Source: Bordetella parapertussis
GTDB taxonomy: Bacteria; Pseudomonadota; Gammaproteobacteria; Burkholderiales; Burkholderiaceae_C
Direction: 5' to 3'
NCBI GenBank assembly: GCA_945882755.1
Contig: CAMCWS010000134.1
Coordinates: forward strand, 1 to 17,379
Length of the DNA: 17,379 nt
Below the pieces are notes generated by a model. That model saw only the letters and a program-made list of their open reading frames with translations. It had not been told where the DNA came from and ran no database searches. The translations under genes and the position numbers were made by a program. Each line of letters starts with the position of its first letter. The stretch's first letter is position 1. Of this stretch, positions 6,869-14,198 are shown piece after piece.

Positions 6869-6897
6869 TAAAATCAAGTTGTAAGTGCTTGATTTTA
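6869..6897. repeat. 10-bp perfect inverted repeat beside the tRNA 3' end
   Basis: TAAAATCAAG (6869-6878) and CTTGATTTTA (6888-6897) are exact complements around a 9-base spacer, 10 bases beyond the tRNA CCA. Possible roles are an integrase or excisionase site, an operator of the integrase promoter, or an AT-rich terminator for the tRNA transcript on the minus strand. The stem is too AT-rich for a strong terminator. Confidence 0.4.
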
Positions 6898-6906
6898 AAG
6901 GGGTTT

Positions 6907-6982
6907 TGGCTCCTCGACCTGGGCTCGAACCAGGGACCTACGGATTAACAGTCCGGCGCTCTACCGACTGAGCTATCGAGGA
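6907..6982 (-). tRNA. tRNA-Asn (anticodon GTT), CCA encoded
   Basis: On the minus strand the gene begins TCCTCGATAGCTCAG and ends TCGAGGAGCCA. The 7-bp acceptor stem TCCTCGA/TCGAGGA pairs perfectly, the D arm (GCTC/GAGC) and T arm (CCTGG-TTCGAGC-CCAGG) are intact, and the anticodon loop CTGTTAA shows GTT. Discriminator base G and the encoded CCA are at 6910 and 6907-6909. It is complete, so the element kept the gene functional when it inserted. The integrase lies on its 3' side. Confidence 0.97.
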
Positions 6983-7201
6983 ATGTATTCGGTTTTTTCT
7001 AGCAAGAAACATGCTTGAAGAGCGAAGCTGTAAGAGCTCAGGCCTACAAAAAAGTTCAACAATCATTGTAGCAAAAAAAATATCGCGCCCTGGATTTGCT
7101 TGTTTTTTCTGACCGAGCAATCCCAAGCAATCCATTCAAAAAGTACCCAAATTTTGAGGTTTTATTGTGTTGAGGCTAAAGGCGCAAAAAATTTATCATC
7201 G

Positions 7202-7237
7202 AAAAAAAGGTTAGCACTGCATCATGGTGACTAACCT
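7202..7237 (-). terminator. Minus-strand intrinsic terminator
   Basis: On the minus strand AGGTTAG and CTAACCT form a 7-bp stem, extended by CAC/GTG across a bulge, and are followed directly by six to seven T. On the plus strand the same T-run is an A-run before the hairpin, so it works in one direction only. There is no annotated minus-strand gene upstream of it; that is what suggests an unannotated transcript. Confidence 0.6.
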
Positions 7238-7246
7238 GCACTGCAA

Positions 7247-7269
7247 GAAAAATAAGTGGTAATCCACTT
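7247..7269 (-). terminator. Second minus-strand terminator-like hairpin
   Basis: On the minus strand AAGTGG and CCACTT pair perfectly around an ATTA loop and are followed by ATTTTTC. It is weaker than the hairpin at 7202-7237 (six pairs, interrupted T-run), which lies 10 bases beyond, giving a tandem pair. Confidence 0.4.
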
Positions 7270-7364
7270 TCCAAGTAGCTGCCAACTGCTCGGTTGAGGC
7301 TATGAACCCAGCCTTTATTTAAGACTTACCAGTTACGCCGCGCAAAGAGCCGCATTAGCCTGAG

Positions 7365-7381
7365 TCAATGCCGAGCATTGA
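7365..7381. repeat. 7-bp inverted repeat upstream of ahpC
   Basis: TCAATGC and GCATTGA are perfectly complementary around a 3-base centre (CGA). No T-run follows in either direction, so a protein-binding site is as likely as an RNA hairpin. It lies about 30 bases upstream of the proposed -10 box of ahpC. Confidence 0.35.
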
Positions 7382-7393
7382 TACAAACAATCA

Positions 7394-7419
7394 GGGTTAA
7401 CCCGATATTCCATTATGAT
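7394..7419 (+). promoter_or_regulatory. Putative ahpC promoter with overlapping palindrome
   Basis: TATGAT at 7414-7419 matches five of six bases of the -10 consensus and lies 60 bases before the ahpC start. The -35 position has no consensus match. It is occupied by the perfect palindrome GGGTTAACCC (7394-7403), consistent with a promoter that depends on or is controlled by a regulator. OxyR controls ahpC in many proteobacteria, but I see only scattered ATAG-like half-sites (for example near 7445), not a convincing OxyR site. Confidence 0.4.
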
Positions 7420-7478
7420 TCCCTTCAATGAGTTTCGCTCATTAGATAGTTTTTATCAACCAATCAAAGGAATCATCC

Positions 7479-8042
7479 ATGTCCATCATCAACACCCAAG
7501 TTCAGCCCTTCAAGGCCCAAGCCTTTCACAACGGCAAATTCGTTCAAGTCTCCAATGAGTCCCTCAAAGGCGAGTGGTCAGTACTGATTTTCATGCCCGC
7601 CGCGTTCACCTTCAACTGCCCCACCGAAGTGGAAGACGCTGCAGACAACTATGCCGAATTCCAAAAAGCTGGTGCAGAGGTTTACATCGTGACCACCGAC
7701 ACCCACTTTGCCCACAAGGTGTGGCATGAGACTTCCCCTGCTGTTGGCAAAGCCAAGTTCCCCTTGATTGGCGACCCCACACACCAATTGACACGTGCTT
7801 TTGGCGTGCATATTGAAGAAGAAGGTTTGGCTTTGCGTGGTACTTTTGTCATCAACCCAGAGGGCATGATCAAAACCGCTGAAGTGCATTCCAACGAAAT
7901 TGCCCGGGATGTCAAGGAAACATTGCGCAAGCTCAAAGCGGCCCAGTACACCGCAGCCAACCCTGGCCAAGTGTGCCCCGCCAAGTGGAATGATGGCGCC
8001 AAGACATTGACTCCATCGCTCGACCTCGTCGGCAAGATCTAA
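7479..8042 (+). CDS. ahpC: Alkyl hydroperoxide reductase subunit C (2-Cys peroxiredoxin)
   Basis: A 187-residue peroxiredoxin of the AhpC/Prx1 type, full length for the family. The peroxidatic motif PxxxTxxC is seen as PAAFTFNCPTEVED with Cys47 (P40, T44); the conserved Arg120 is in LRGTFVINPEG; the resolving Cys166 is in PGQVCPAKW near the C-terminus; the end PSLDLVGKI is typical. It reduces H2O2, organic peroxides and peroxynitrite in the cytoplasm and is recycled by AhpF. An AAGGAA ribosome-binding site precedes ATG 7479. ahpF follows after 17 bases, so both are surely one operon. Confidence 0.98.
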   Translation: MSIINTQVQPFKAQAFHNGKFVQVSNESLKGEWSVLIFMPAAFTFNCPTEVEDAADNYAEFQKAGAEVYIVTTDTHFAHKVWHETSPAVGKAKFPLIGDPTHQLTRAFGVHIEEEGLALRGTFVINPEGMIKTAEVHSNEIARDVKETLRKLKAAQYTAANPGQVCPAKWNDGAKTLTPSLDLVGKI

Positions 8043-8059
8043 GCATCTAAGGAAATCCC

Positions 8060-9649
8060 ATGCTCGATACACAAATGAAAACCCAGTTGCAAACTTATTT
8101 GCAAAACTTGCGCCGACCCATTCGCTTGGTGGCAAGCTTGGACGGCAGGGATAAAAGTGCAGAAATGCGCGAGCTTTTGACCGATATTGCAGAACTGTCG
8201 GACAAAGTGAGTTTTGAGGACACCGGAGCAGACCAGCGGGTGCCTTCATTTGTGGTGGTCAAAGAAAACGAAACACGCGGTGTGCGTTTTGCGGCCATTC
8301 CCTTGGGGCATGAGTTCACCTCCTTGGTGTTGGCTTTGCTTTGGACGGGTGGTCACCCGCCCAAAGTGGAGCCAGAGGTGATGGAGCAAATCAAGGCTTT
8401 AGACCGCGATATGCGCTTAGAGGTCTATATGTCCTTGTCTTGCCACAACTGTCCGGATGTGGTGCAGGCAGCCACACTGCTGGCAATTTACAACCCGCGT
8501 ATTCAAACCACCGTGATCGATGGCGGTTTGAACCAAGCCGAGGTAGAGGCACGTCAGGTCATGGCGGTGCCCATGGTTTATTTGAACGACCAAGTGTTTG
8601 GGTCCGGACGCATGAGTTTGGAAGAGATTTTGGGCAAGCTCGATACCAATGCCGCCGAGCGTGAAGCCATCAAGCTGAGCGAAAAAGAGCCCTTCGATGT
8701 GTTGATTGTGGGAGGCGGGCCTGCCGGTGCAGCGGCTGCCGTGTACGCTGCTCGCAAAGGCATACGCGTGGGCGTGGCAGCCGAGCGCTTTGGTGGTCAA
8801 ACCAACGACACGATGGGGATTGAGAACTACATCTCGGTGCTGGAAACCGATGGTCCCAAGTTCGCCGCCGCCTTGGAAGCCCAGGTGCGTCACTATGAAG
8901 TGGACATCATGAATTTGCAACGGGCTGAAAAAATCGTGCCGGCCAAAGAAGTGGGTGGCTTGGTGCAGGTGCATATGGCCAATGGCGGGGTGCTCAGTTC
9001 ACGCAGCGTCATTTTGAGCACAGGGGCGCGTTGGCGCAATGTGAACGTGCCCGGCGAAGAGCAATACAAAAACAAAGGCGTGGCGTACTGTCCGCATTGC
9101 GATGGCCCTTTGTTCAAAGGCAAACGTGTCGCGGTTATTGGTGGAGGCAACTCTGGCGTGGAGGCCGCCATCGATTTGGCGGGTGTTGTAGCCCATGTCA
9201 CTTTGTTTGAATTTGCCGATGCCTTAAAGGCCGACGCGGTGTTGGTGAGCAAACTCAAAAGCTTGCCCAATGTGACCATCCAAGTGAATGCGCAAACCAC
9301 CGAAATCACCGGCGACGGCCAAAAAGTGAACGGTATGCGCTACAAAGACCGCACGACAAGCGAAGAGCACGCCGTGGCACTCGAAGGTGTGTTTGTGCAA
9401 ATTGGCTTGGTGCCCAACACCGAGTTCTTGAAGGGCACGGTTGAATTGAGCAAGTTCGGCGAAATTGTGGTGGATGCCAAATGCCACACCAACTTGGCTG
9501 GTGTTTTTGCAGCAGGTGATGTGACCACGGTGCCCTACAAGCAAATTGTCATTGCAGCGGGTGAGGGCGCTAAGGCTGCGCTGAGTGCGTTTGATTATTT
9601 GATTCGCACACCTAACGCGGTAAATGTTGAGGAACTTTCACTGAGTTAA
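8060..9649 (+). CDS. ahpF: Alkyl hydroperoxide reductase subunit F (NADH:AhpC oxidoreductase)
   Basis: A 529-residue flavoprotein of usual length. Order: two N-terminal thioredoxin-like folds carrying the redox pair CHNC (Cys128/Cys131); FAD-binding GGGPAG (218-223); thioredoxin-reductase-type redox pair in AYCPHCDGP (Cys344/Cys347); NADH-binding GGGNSG (about 361-366); C-terminal FAD motif [23 protein letters not shown] starting near 480. Electrons go from NADH over FAD and the CPHC pair to the N-terminal CHNC pair and then to AhpC. AAGGAA lies 5 bases before ATG 8060. A strong terminator at 9672-9701 ends the operon. Confidence 0.98.
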   Translation: MLDTQMKTQLQTYLQNLRRPIRLVASLDGRDKSAEMRELLTDIAELSDKVSFEDTGADQRVPSFVVVKENETRGVRFAAIPLGHEFTSLVLALLWTGGHPPKVEPEVMEQIKALDRDMRLEVYMSLSCHNCPDVVQAATLLAIYNPRIQTTVIDGGLNQAEVEARQVMAVPMVYLNDQVFGSGRMSLEEILGKLDTNAAEREAIKLSEKEPFDVLIVGGGPAGAAAAVYAARKGIRVGVAAERFGGQTNDTMGIENYISVLETDGPKFAAALEAQVRHYEVDIMNLQRAEKIVPAKEVGGLVQVHMANGGVLSSRSVILSTGARWRNVNVPGEEQYKNKGVAYCPHCDGPLFKGKRVAVIGGGNSGVEAAIDLAGVVAHVTLFEFADALKADAVLVSKLKSLPNVTIQVNAQTTEITGDGQKVNGMRYKDRTTSEEHAVALEGVFVQIGLVPNTEFLKGTVELSKFGEIVVDAKCHTNLAGVFAAGDVTTVPYKQIVIAAGEGAKAALSAFDYLIRTPNAVNVEELSLS

Positions 9650-9671
9650 CAAAACCATAGGCGAAAAAAAA

Positions 9672-9701
9672 CCTCTCCAGCACACGCTGGAGAGGTTTTT
9701 T
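9672..9701. terminator. Strong bidirectional intrinsic terminator
   Basis: CCTCTCCAG (9672-9680) and CTGGAGAGG (9687-9695) form a perfect GC-rich 9-bp stem with a 6-base loop. Six T follow on the plus strand, and the A-run before the stem gives a T-run on the minus strand. It serves both ahpF and the convergent gene at 9713. Confidence 0.95.
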
Positions 9702-9712
9702 GTTTCGGGGTA

Positions 9713-10126
9713 TTACTTGTTAATGATGTTGGACGCGTCGGCGAAAGATTGATTGCAAAGCTTGTTGAGCATGAGTTGCTCAGGAGTTCCAGCCTTGACA
9801 TTGATCCATTTGCCAATGGCTTGGTCGAGACTGACACCCTTGTCATCCCAGCTCTTAAAACCTGTGGACTTGACCAATTGGTAAGCATTTTTTTGGCAGT
9901 TGTACTGGGCAAGGTTCTCGACATAGACGAAGCCGTTGGCGTCTGGTTCGTTGGTGCTGATCATTTGTGCGGCGAAGCGAAGGTCGCCGTCAGCAGCGAA
10001 GGAACTGGAAGCAGCAAGGAACTGGCTGTTGTTTTGAGCGAAATTGACATCCCATGCTGCATGAGAAACCGATGCAAGCATGGCGATAGAAGAAATGGTG
10101 ATCAATTTAAAGACAGATGATTTCAA
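9713..10126 (-). CDS. Small exported protein, possibly surface-adhesin-E-like
   Basis: The frame extends to 10174, but the likely start is the TTG at 10124-10126. It has an AGGAG site 8 bases upstream and places a classical signal peptide at the very N-terminus: basic KSSVFK, hydrophobic LITISSIAMLASV, cleavage after SHA. The 137-residue precursor would give a mature periplasmic or secreted protein of about 114 residues. Two Cys (in AQYNCQKNAY and NKLCNQSF) probably form a disulfide. The plan of a short secreted beta protein with a mid-chain Cys and a C-terminal WINV-x(n)-C segment recalls the surface-adhesin protein E-like family; this is a weak resemblance. It stands alone, between the ahpCF terminator and the divergent acyl-CoA ligase. 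Confidence 0.7.
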   Translation of the reverse strand: MKSSVFKLITISSIAMLASVSHAAWDVNFAQNNSQFLAASSSFAADGDLRFAAQMISTNEPDANGFVYVENLAQYNCQKNAYQLVKSTGFKSWDDKGVSLDQAIGKWINVKAGTPEQLMLNKLCNQSFADASNIINK

Positions 10127-10406
10127 AGTGGTAACTCCTGTTGGGTGAATGTTGTTTGAACACTTGTTGGGCAATTTTGTTTTTCAATAAATGATTCAAC
10201 GACATGAATATTACCTGAAAAAATCAGGGTAAATCTATTCATTTGATGAAAAAACTGAAATATACCGATTCAAAAGCTATTCACAGCATGGTTTTGGCTT
10301 TTTTTGCGTATTGGCAAAACTGTGGAGACATGGGGAATGCCTTGATCAGGGAACGGGGCATTTGGTGCGAGGATGCGCGGTTGGTTTTTAAAGTAGAAAG
10401 ATAGAT
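10127..10406. promoter_or_regulatory. Divergent intergenic region with an imperfect inverted repeat
   Basis: About 280 bases separate the minus-strand exported protein from the acyl-CoA ligase. TTACCTGA (10211-10218) and TCAGGGTAA (10224-10232) are complementary with one bulged base around 5 A. No T-run follows on the plus strand, so a regulator site is plausible. No gene is seen; promoter boxes could not be fixed with confidence. Confidence 0.3.
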
Positions 10407-12029
10407 ATGCAACTGATTGGGCAAATGATGAGTCGGCCCCTGCTGGTCTCTGCCATCCTAGAACACGGCGCGGATCAATTTGGCGCTCAGCAAGTGGTCA
10501 GTCGTGAGACGCATGGACCTTTGCACACCTATAGCTTCAGACAGTTGGCGCAACGCTCAAAGCAGTTGGCCAATGCATTGCGGTCTCTTGGCTTGAAACC
10601 GCAAAGCGTGGTCGGCTCCATCGCTTGGAACAATTACAGACACCTTGAGGCTTATTACGCTGTGTCTGGCTTGGGCATGGTGATGCATACCTGTAACCCT
10701 CGTTTGCACCCAGATCAACTGTCTTACATCATCAACCATGCAGAAGATCAAGTCATTCTTTTTGACAGCACTTTTGCGCCTTTGGTAAAGCTAATTGCCA
10801 AGCTTTGTCCTAAGGTAAAGCTCTGGGTTTGCATGAGCGATAAAGCCCATACGCCTGATATTGAGGGTCTTGAGATTCAAAGTTATGAAGATTTCATCGC
10901 GCCTCACAGCACTGAATTGACCTGGCCAGACTTGGATGAAAACACAGGCGCTGCGCTTTGCTACACCTCTGGAACAACGGGCAACCCCAAAGGGGTTTTG
11001 TACTCAAACCGCGCTATTGTGTTGAGTGCCTTGTCCGCTTGCCTGCCCAATATTTTGAATATCTCTTCGCAAGAAACGGTGTTGCCTGTTGTGCCCATGT
11101 TTCATATCAACGCATGGTGCCTACCCTATGCGTGTTTGATTGCTGGCGCTAAATTGGTTTTGCCTGGACCAAAGTTGGACGGTGCCAGTTTGTATGAATT
11201 GATGGAATCAGAAAAAGTCACCTTGAGCGCAGGTGTGCCAACCATTTGGATGGGGCTGATTCAGCACTTGGAGCAAAACAATCTGCGCTTTACCACCATG
11301 CGCAGAACAGGCGTGGGCGGTTCCGCCATGCCCAAAGCATTGATTGCCAAGTTCAGCGAGGTGTACCAGGTGGATGTGCGACATGGTTGGGGCATGACCG
11401 AAACCACTGCTGTCGCCACCATCAGCAATATCAACAGCGAAGAGCAGGCTTGGCCTGAAGCCTTGCGCCACGATTTGGTCGCCAAACAGGGCAAGTCTGT
11501 GTTTGGGATCGAGCTCAAAATTGTGGATGAAGAAGGCAATACCCTGCCTCGTGATGGTGAGGCACAGGGCGAACTGATGGTGCGTGGCCAATGGATTGTT
11601 GACAACTACCACAAGGCCGAAACCACCGCCTTGGTGAATGGTTGGTTTCCTACCGGCGACATTGCCACCATCAGCGCCGATGGGGTGATGCAAATACGTG
11701 ACCGTACAAAGGATGTGATCAAGTCAGGTGGTGAATGGATCAGTTCGATTGAACTTGAAAACGCTGCTGCTGCGCATCCTCAGGTGGCGATGGCAGCTGT
11801 GATTGGCGTCAAGCATCCCAAGTGGGATGAGCGGCCTTTGCTCTTGATCGTGCGCAAGCAGGAGGATTTTTCAAACAAGCAAGAAATCCTAGACTTCCTG
11901 TCTGAGCGGGTTGCCAAGTGGTGGGTGCCAGATGACATCGTCTTCGTTGCTGGCTTGCCAGTAGGAGGAACGGGTAAAGTGCAAAAGGCTGAGCTGCGTA
12001 TTCAATACGGCAGCATCTTCTCCGAATAA
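10407..12029 (+). CDS. AMP-forming acyl-CoA ligase, DmdB/medium-chain fatty-acid type
   Basis: A 540-residue enzyme of the ANL superfamily. Seen: P-loop [11 protein letters not shown] (186-196); A5 motif GWGMTETT (327-334); ATP/AMP-binding TGD (D418) and the hinge region [14 protein letters not shown] (431-444); catalytic lysine in GGTGKVQK (K524). It activates a carboxylic acid with ATP and CoA. The N-terminus ([11 protein letters not shown], then [17 protein letters not shown]) is that of the subgroup containing medium-chain acyl-CoA synthetases and 3-methylthiopropionyl-CoA ligase (DmdB); the substrate cannot be read from the sequence. The ribosome-binding site is weak. Stop TAA overlaps an ATG (12029) and the solute-binding protein follows, so the three plus-strand genes probably form an operon. 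Confidence 0.9.
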   Translation: MQLIGQMMSRPLLVSAILEHGADQFGAQQVVSRETHGPLHTYSFRQLAQRSKQLANALRSLGLKPQSVVGSIAWNNYRHLEAYYAVSGLGMVMHTCNPRLHPDQLSYIINHAEDQVILFDSTFAPLVKLIAKLCPKVKLWVCMSDKAHTPDIEGLEIQSYEDFIAPHSTELTWPDLDENTGAALCYTSGTTGNPKGVLYSNRAIVLSALSACLPNILNISSQETVLPVVPMFHINAWCLPYACLIAGAKLVLPGPKLDGASLYELMESEKVTLSAGVPTIWMGLIQHLEQNNLRFTTMRRTGVGGSAMPKALIAKFSEVYQVDVRHGWGMTETTAVATISNINSEEQAWPEALRHDLVAKQGKSVFGIELKIVDEEGNTLPRDGEAQGELMVRGQWIVDNYHKAETTALVNGWFPTGDIATISADGVMQIRDRTKDVIKSGGEWISSIELENAAAAHPQVAMAAVIGVKHPKWDERPLLLIVRKQEDFSNKQEILDFLSERVAKWWVPDDIVFVAGLPVGGTGKVQKAELRIQYGSIFSE

Positions 12030-12058
12030 TGAGCTCACTATTTTTCAAAGGCGGCAAT

Positions 12059-13303
12059 ATGCATTTCTTAAAACGTGTTCGATGCCATTGGGTGGCCATG
12101 TTCATTTTCTGCTGTGGCTTCGCCCATGCAGGTGAAACTGTCAAGATTGGGTTCATCGATGTGTTGTCAGGACCCTTCGCTTTGACCGGTCAGGGCTCAT
12201 TGAAGCAGCTCAAAGAGGTGGTCTTGCAATTGAATGCCAAGTCTGGCGCCGCCGATCCTAAATTTGAGGTGGTTGAGTTTGACAACAAGGGGTCAACCCA
12301 AGAGAGCATCAATATGCTCAAAGCTGCTTCTGACAAAGGTATACGTTTCATCACCCAAGGCGGTGGCTCAGGCGTTGCTTTGACATTGGTGGATGCGCTG
12401 AACAAACTCGCTGACCGTGAACCAGAACGTGCTATGGTTTTTTTGAACTATTCAGCCATGGACCCTTTGCTGACCAATGACCGGTGCAGTTTCTGGCATT
12501 TCCGTTTTTACCCCTCCAGTGAAATGCAAATGGAAGCGTTGACGACCTATTTGGTCAACCGTAAAGACATTAAAAAAGTCTATCTTCTGAACCAAGATTA
12601 CACCCACGGACAACAGGTCTCCAAAGCTGCCAAGGAATACCTCACCCGCAAAAGACCTGATATTCAAATTGTTGCCAATGAGTTCATCCCCATGGCGCAA
12701 GTCAGAGATTTCGCTCCCTATGTCGCCAAAATTGCAGCCACTGGTGCCGATACCGTCATCACTTCAAACTGGGGAAGTGACCTCACGCTTTTGCTGAAAG
12801 CTTCCAAAGACTTTGGCCTGAATGTGAACTACTTCACGCTCAACGCCAACAACCCCGGAACACCCACACAGCTGGGTTCTTGGGGAGAAAACAAAGTGGG
12901 CGTGGTTTGGAACTGGATCAGCAATGCCAACACCCCTGAACTTGAAAAAATTCACATTGCCTACAAAAAGAAATACAACGAAGACTTTATTTTTGCAGCG
13001 CATTGGAACACCATGAATATGCTTTTCCAAGCCATCAAGCAAGCCAAGTCCACAGACCCGAAAAAAGTGGCATTCACCTTGGAAGGCATGTCTTACAAAA
13101 GCCCACTCGGCGAAGTCAAAATGCGCAAAACCGACCATCAACTTGAAGCGCCCTTGTATTTGGGTATGTGGGCCAAACAAGGCAGCAAAGGCGTCAAGCA
13201 TGACTCCGAAAATACGGGTTATGGTTTTCGCACCGAGGCGGTGTGGGACGCCTACATCAGTTCACAGCCTACATCTTGTCAAATGAAGCGACCCTCACCC
13301 TAG
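12059..13303 (+). CDS. Periplasmic solute-binding protein, branched-chain amino acid ABC type
   Basis: A 414-residue protein of the Peripla_BP_6 (LivJ-like) family. It has a signal peptide: basic KRVR, a hydrophobic stretch, cleavage after AHA. The mature part starts ETVKIGFIDVLSGPFALTGQG, the typical first strand and loop of the fold. Later SNWGSDLTLLLKASKDFG and AHWNTMNMLFQAIKQA fit the second lobe. ATG 12059 is preferred to the ATG at 12029 because it has an AAAGG site and a normal signal peptide; the upstream one would add ten residues. No permease or ATPase gene is next to it, so it is an orphan binding protein. Relatives bind amino acids, amides or aromatic and aliphatic acids, which would fit the ligase beside it. 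Confidence 0.9.
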   Translation: MHFLKRVRCHWVAMFIFCCGFAHAGETVKIGFIDVLSGPFALTGQGSLKQLKEVVLQLNAKSGAADPKFEVVEFDNKGSTQESINMLKAASDKGIRFITQGGGSGVALTLVDALNKLADREPERAMVFLNYSAMDPLLTNDRCSFWHFRFYPSSEMQMEALTTYLVNRKDIKKVYLLNQDYTHGQQVSKAAKEYLTRKRPDIQIVANEFIPMAQVRDFAPYVAKIAATGADTVITSNWGSDLTLLLKASKDFGLNVNYFTLNANNPGTPTQLGSWGENKVGVVWNWISNANTPELEKIHIAYKKKYNEDFIFAAHWNTMNMLFQAIKQAKSTDPKKVAFTLEGMSYKSPLGEVKMRKTDHQLEAPLYLGMWAKQGSKGVKHDSENTGYGFRTEAVWDAYISSQPTSCQMKRPSP

Positions 13304-13317
13304 GAGAAAAAAACACC

Positions 13318-14145
13318 ATGAATGCACCTGCAGAAGTTTCCATGATGCATGACCGTCACCAAAATCTTGGCGACGGGATGTCACCACCCTTGCCCCAGCC
13401 CCAAAAGTTCAGCAATGTTCAAGAGGAACGTGTTCACCGCAAACAAATGCTGGCAGCAGCTTTTCGTTTGTTCTCACGTTTTGGTTTTGATGAAGGTGTG
13501 GCTGGCCACATCACGGCACGTGACCCAGAGTTCACCGACACTTTCTGGGTCAATCCTTTTGGGGTGCATTTCAGTCAAATCAAAGTCTCCAATTTGATCC
13601 GTGTAGACCACCGCGGCAATGTGGTGGAAGGGGTGTTGCCTGTGAATGAGGCGGCTTTTGCGATTCACTCAAGGATTCACCATGCCCGCCCCGATGTGGT
13701 GGCTGCAGCGCATACCCATGCGCCCCACGGCCGCGCATGGTCAACGCTTGGCAAGCCGCTGGATATTATTTCCCTAGACTCCTGTGCTTTTTACAACGAC
13801 CATGTGGTCTATGACGATTTTGACGGTGTTGTCCTTGAACTTGAGGAGGGCGTTCGCATTGCCAATGCTTTGGGTAAAAACAAGGGCGTGATTTTGCAAA
13901 ACCATGGTCTGTTGACAGTGGGCGATTCTGTGGAAGCGGCGGCTTGGTGGTACATCGCCATGGAGCGTTGCTGCCAAGTTCAGTTGATGGCTGAAGCTGC
14001 CTCCCACGGCAAACCCCTGAAGATGGTCAGCAAGGCTGCGGCAGAACAAGCTTTTCCCATCGTGGGCTCGTCTTATGCGGGCTGGTTCCAGTTTCAGCCG
14101 TTGTTGGCGCGTATCTCCAAGGACCAGCCGGACCTTTTTGATTGA
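13318..14145 (+). CDS. Class II aldolase/adducin-domain protein
   Basis: A 275-residue protein. ATG 13318 follows an AGGAG that overlaps the stop of the preceding gene (TAGGAG) and removes the 25-residue overlap of the longer frame from 13243. The class II aldolase fold is visible: GFDEGVAGHITARD (56-69), acidic residue in VNEAAFAIH (E111), metal-binding HTH (H132, H134) and a third histidine in LQNHGLL (H196). Relatives are zinc-dependent aldolases, epimerases and decarboxylases, and many of this bacterial subgroup have no proven substrate. Position after an acyl-CoA ligase and a solute-binding protein suggests catabolism of an imported acid, which is inference. Confidence 0.9.
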   Translation: MNAPAEVSMMHDRHQNLGDGMSPPLPQPQKFSNVQEERVHRKQMLAAAFRLFSRFGFDEGVAGHITARDPEFTDTFWVNPFGVHFSQIKVSNLIRVDHRGNVVEGVLPVNEAAFAIHSRIHHARPDVVAAAHTHAPHGRAWSTLGKPLDIISLDSCAFYNDHVVYDDFDGVVLELEEGVRIANALGKNKGVILQNHGLLTVGDSVEAAAWWYIAMERCCQVQLMAEAASHGKPLKMVSKAAAEQAFPIVGSSYAGWFQFQPLLARISKDQPDLFD

Positions 14146-14165
14146 CAGTGAGATGAGAAAAAATG

Positions 14166-14198
14166 GTGAAGCTGGAAATTGAGCCGCAGGGGCTTCAC
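14166..14198. terminator. Weak hairpin between convergent aldolase and thiE
   Basis: GTGAAGC (14166-14172) and GCTTCAC (14192-14198) are perfectly complementary but enclose a 19-base loop and lack a T-run on either side. It is the only palindromic structure I see in the 49 bases between the two convergent genes, so it may be a weak terminator. Confidence 0.25.

Larger units (their letters stand above)
1..6906. mobile_element. Integrated genomic island / ICE-like element, one end only
   Basis: A tyrosine recombinase gene lies just inside the 3' end of a tRNA-Asn gene, the classical layout of an element integrated by site-specific recombination into a tRNA 3' end. Everything left of the tRNA looks accessory: an extra IHF-alpha-like protein outside its usual chromosomal setting, several unrecognised genes and a tandem paralog array. 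The genes right of the tRNA (ahpCF, thi) are ordinary housekeeping genes. I found no second copy of the tRNA 3' end in positions 1-6900, so the distal attachment site should lie left of the window. The right boundary is fairly secure; the type of element (ICE, phage-like, passive island) cannot be told from this part. Confidence 0.75.
7202..7311 (-). ncRNA. Candidate small RNA upstream of and divergent from ahpC
   Basis: Inferred from structure only. On the minus strand a weak promoter (TTGCGC at 7345-7340, 17-base spacer, TTAAAT at 7322-7317) would start an RNA near 7310. The transcript would contain hairpins AGGCT/AGCCT (7314-7297), CAAC/GTTG (7296-7283), AAGTGG/CCACTT followed by ATTTTTC, and AGGTTAG/CTAACCT followed by a 6-7 base T-run. 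No ORF or known RNA family (6S, 4.5S, tmRNA) is recognisable. The alternative is that the hairpins only block antisense transcription out of the ahpC promoter region. Confidence 0.3.
6983..7478. other. Gene-poor region between tRNA-Asn and ahpC
   Basis: No convincing protein gene in about 500 bases. The left half (6983-7200) is AT-rich with several homopolymer runs. It should hold the minus-strand tRNA promoter; a TACAAT on the minus strand near 7066 is a possible -10 box, without a good -35. The right half holds tandem minus-strand terminator-like hairpins, a 7-bp inverted repeat, a 10-base palindrome and the ahpC promoter, listed separately. Confidence 0.6.

Noticed and set aside
1..6900. 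Second attachment site (copy of the tRNA-Asn 3' end) within the window
   Set aside because: No stretch resembling the T arm and acceptor 3' half was found by eye.
7440..7465. OxyR binding site near the ATAG at 7445
   Set aside because: Only one half-site fits; the spaced ATAG/CTAT series is not present.
7578..8249. 223-residue open frame antisense to ahpC and the start of ahpF
   Set aside because: It mirrors the codon bias of the two clear genes, spans both of them and shows no protein-like motif or start signal.
8417..8974. 185-residue minus-strand frame inside ahpF
   Set aside because: Composition (many His, Gly, Leu) is that of a shadow of a well-supported gene.
13243..13317. 25-residue N-terminal extension of the aldolase-like protein
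   Set aside because: It overlaps the end of the solute-binding protein; AGGAG before ATG 13318 is clear.
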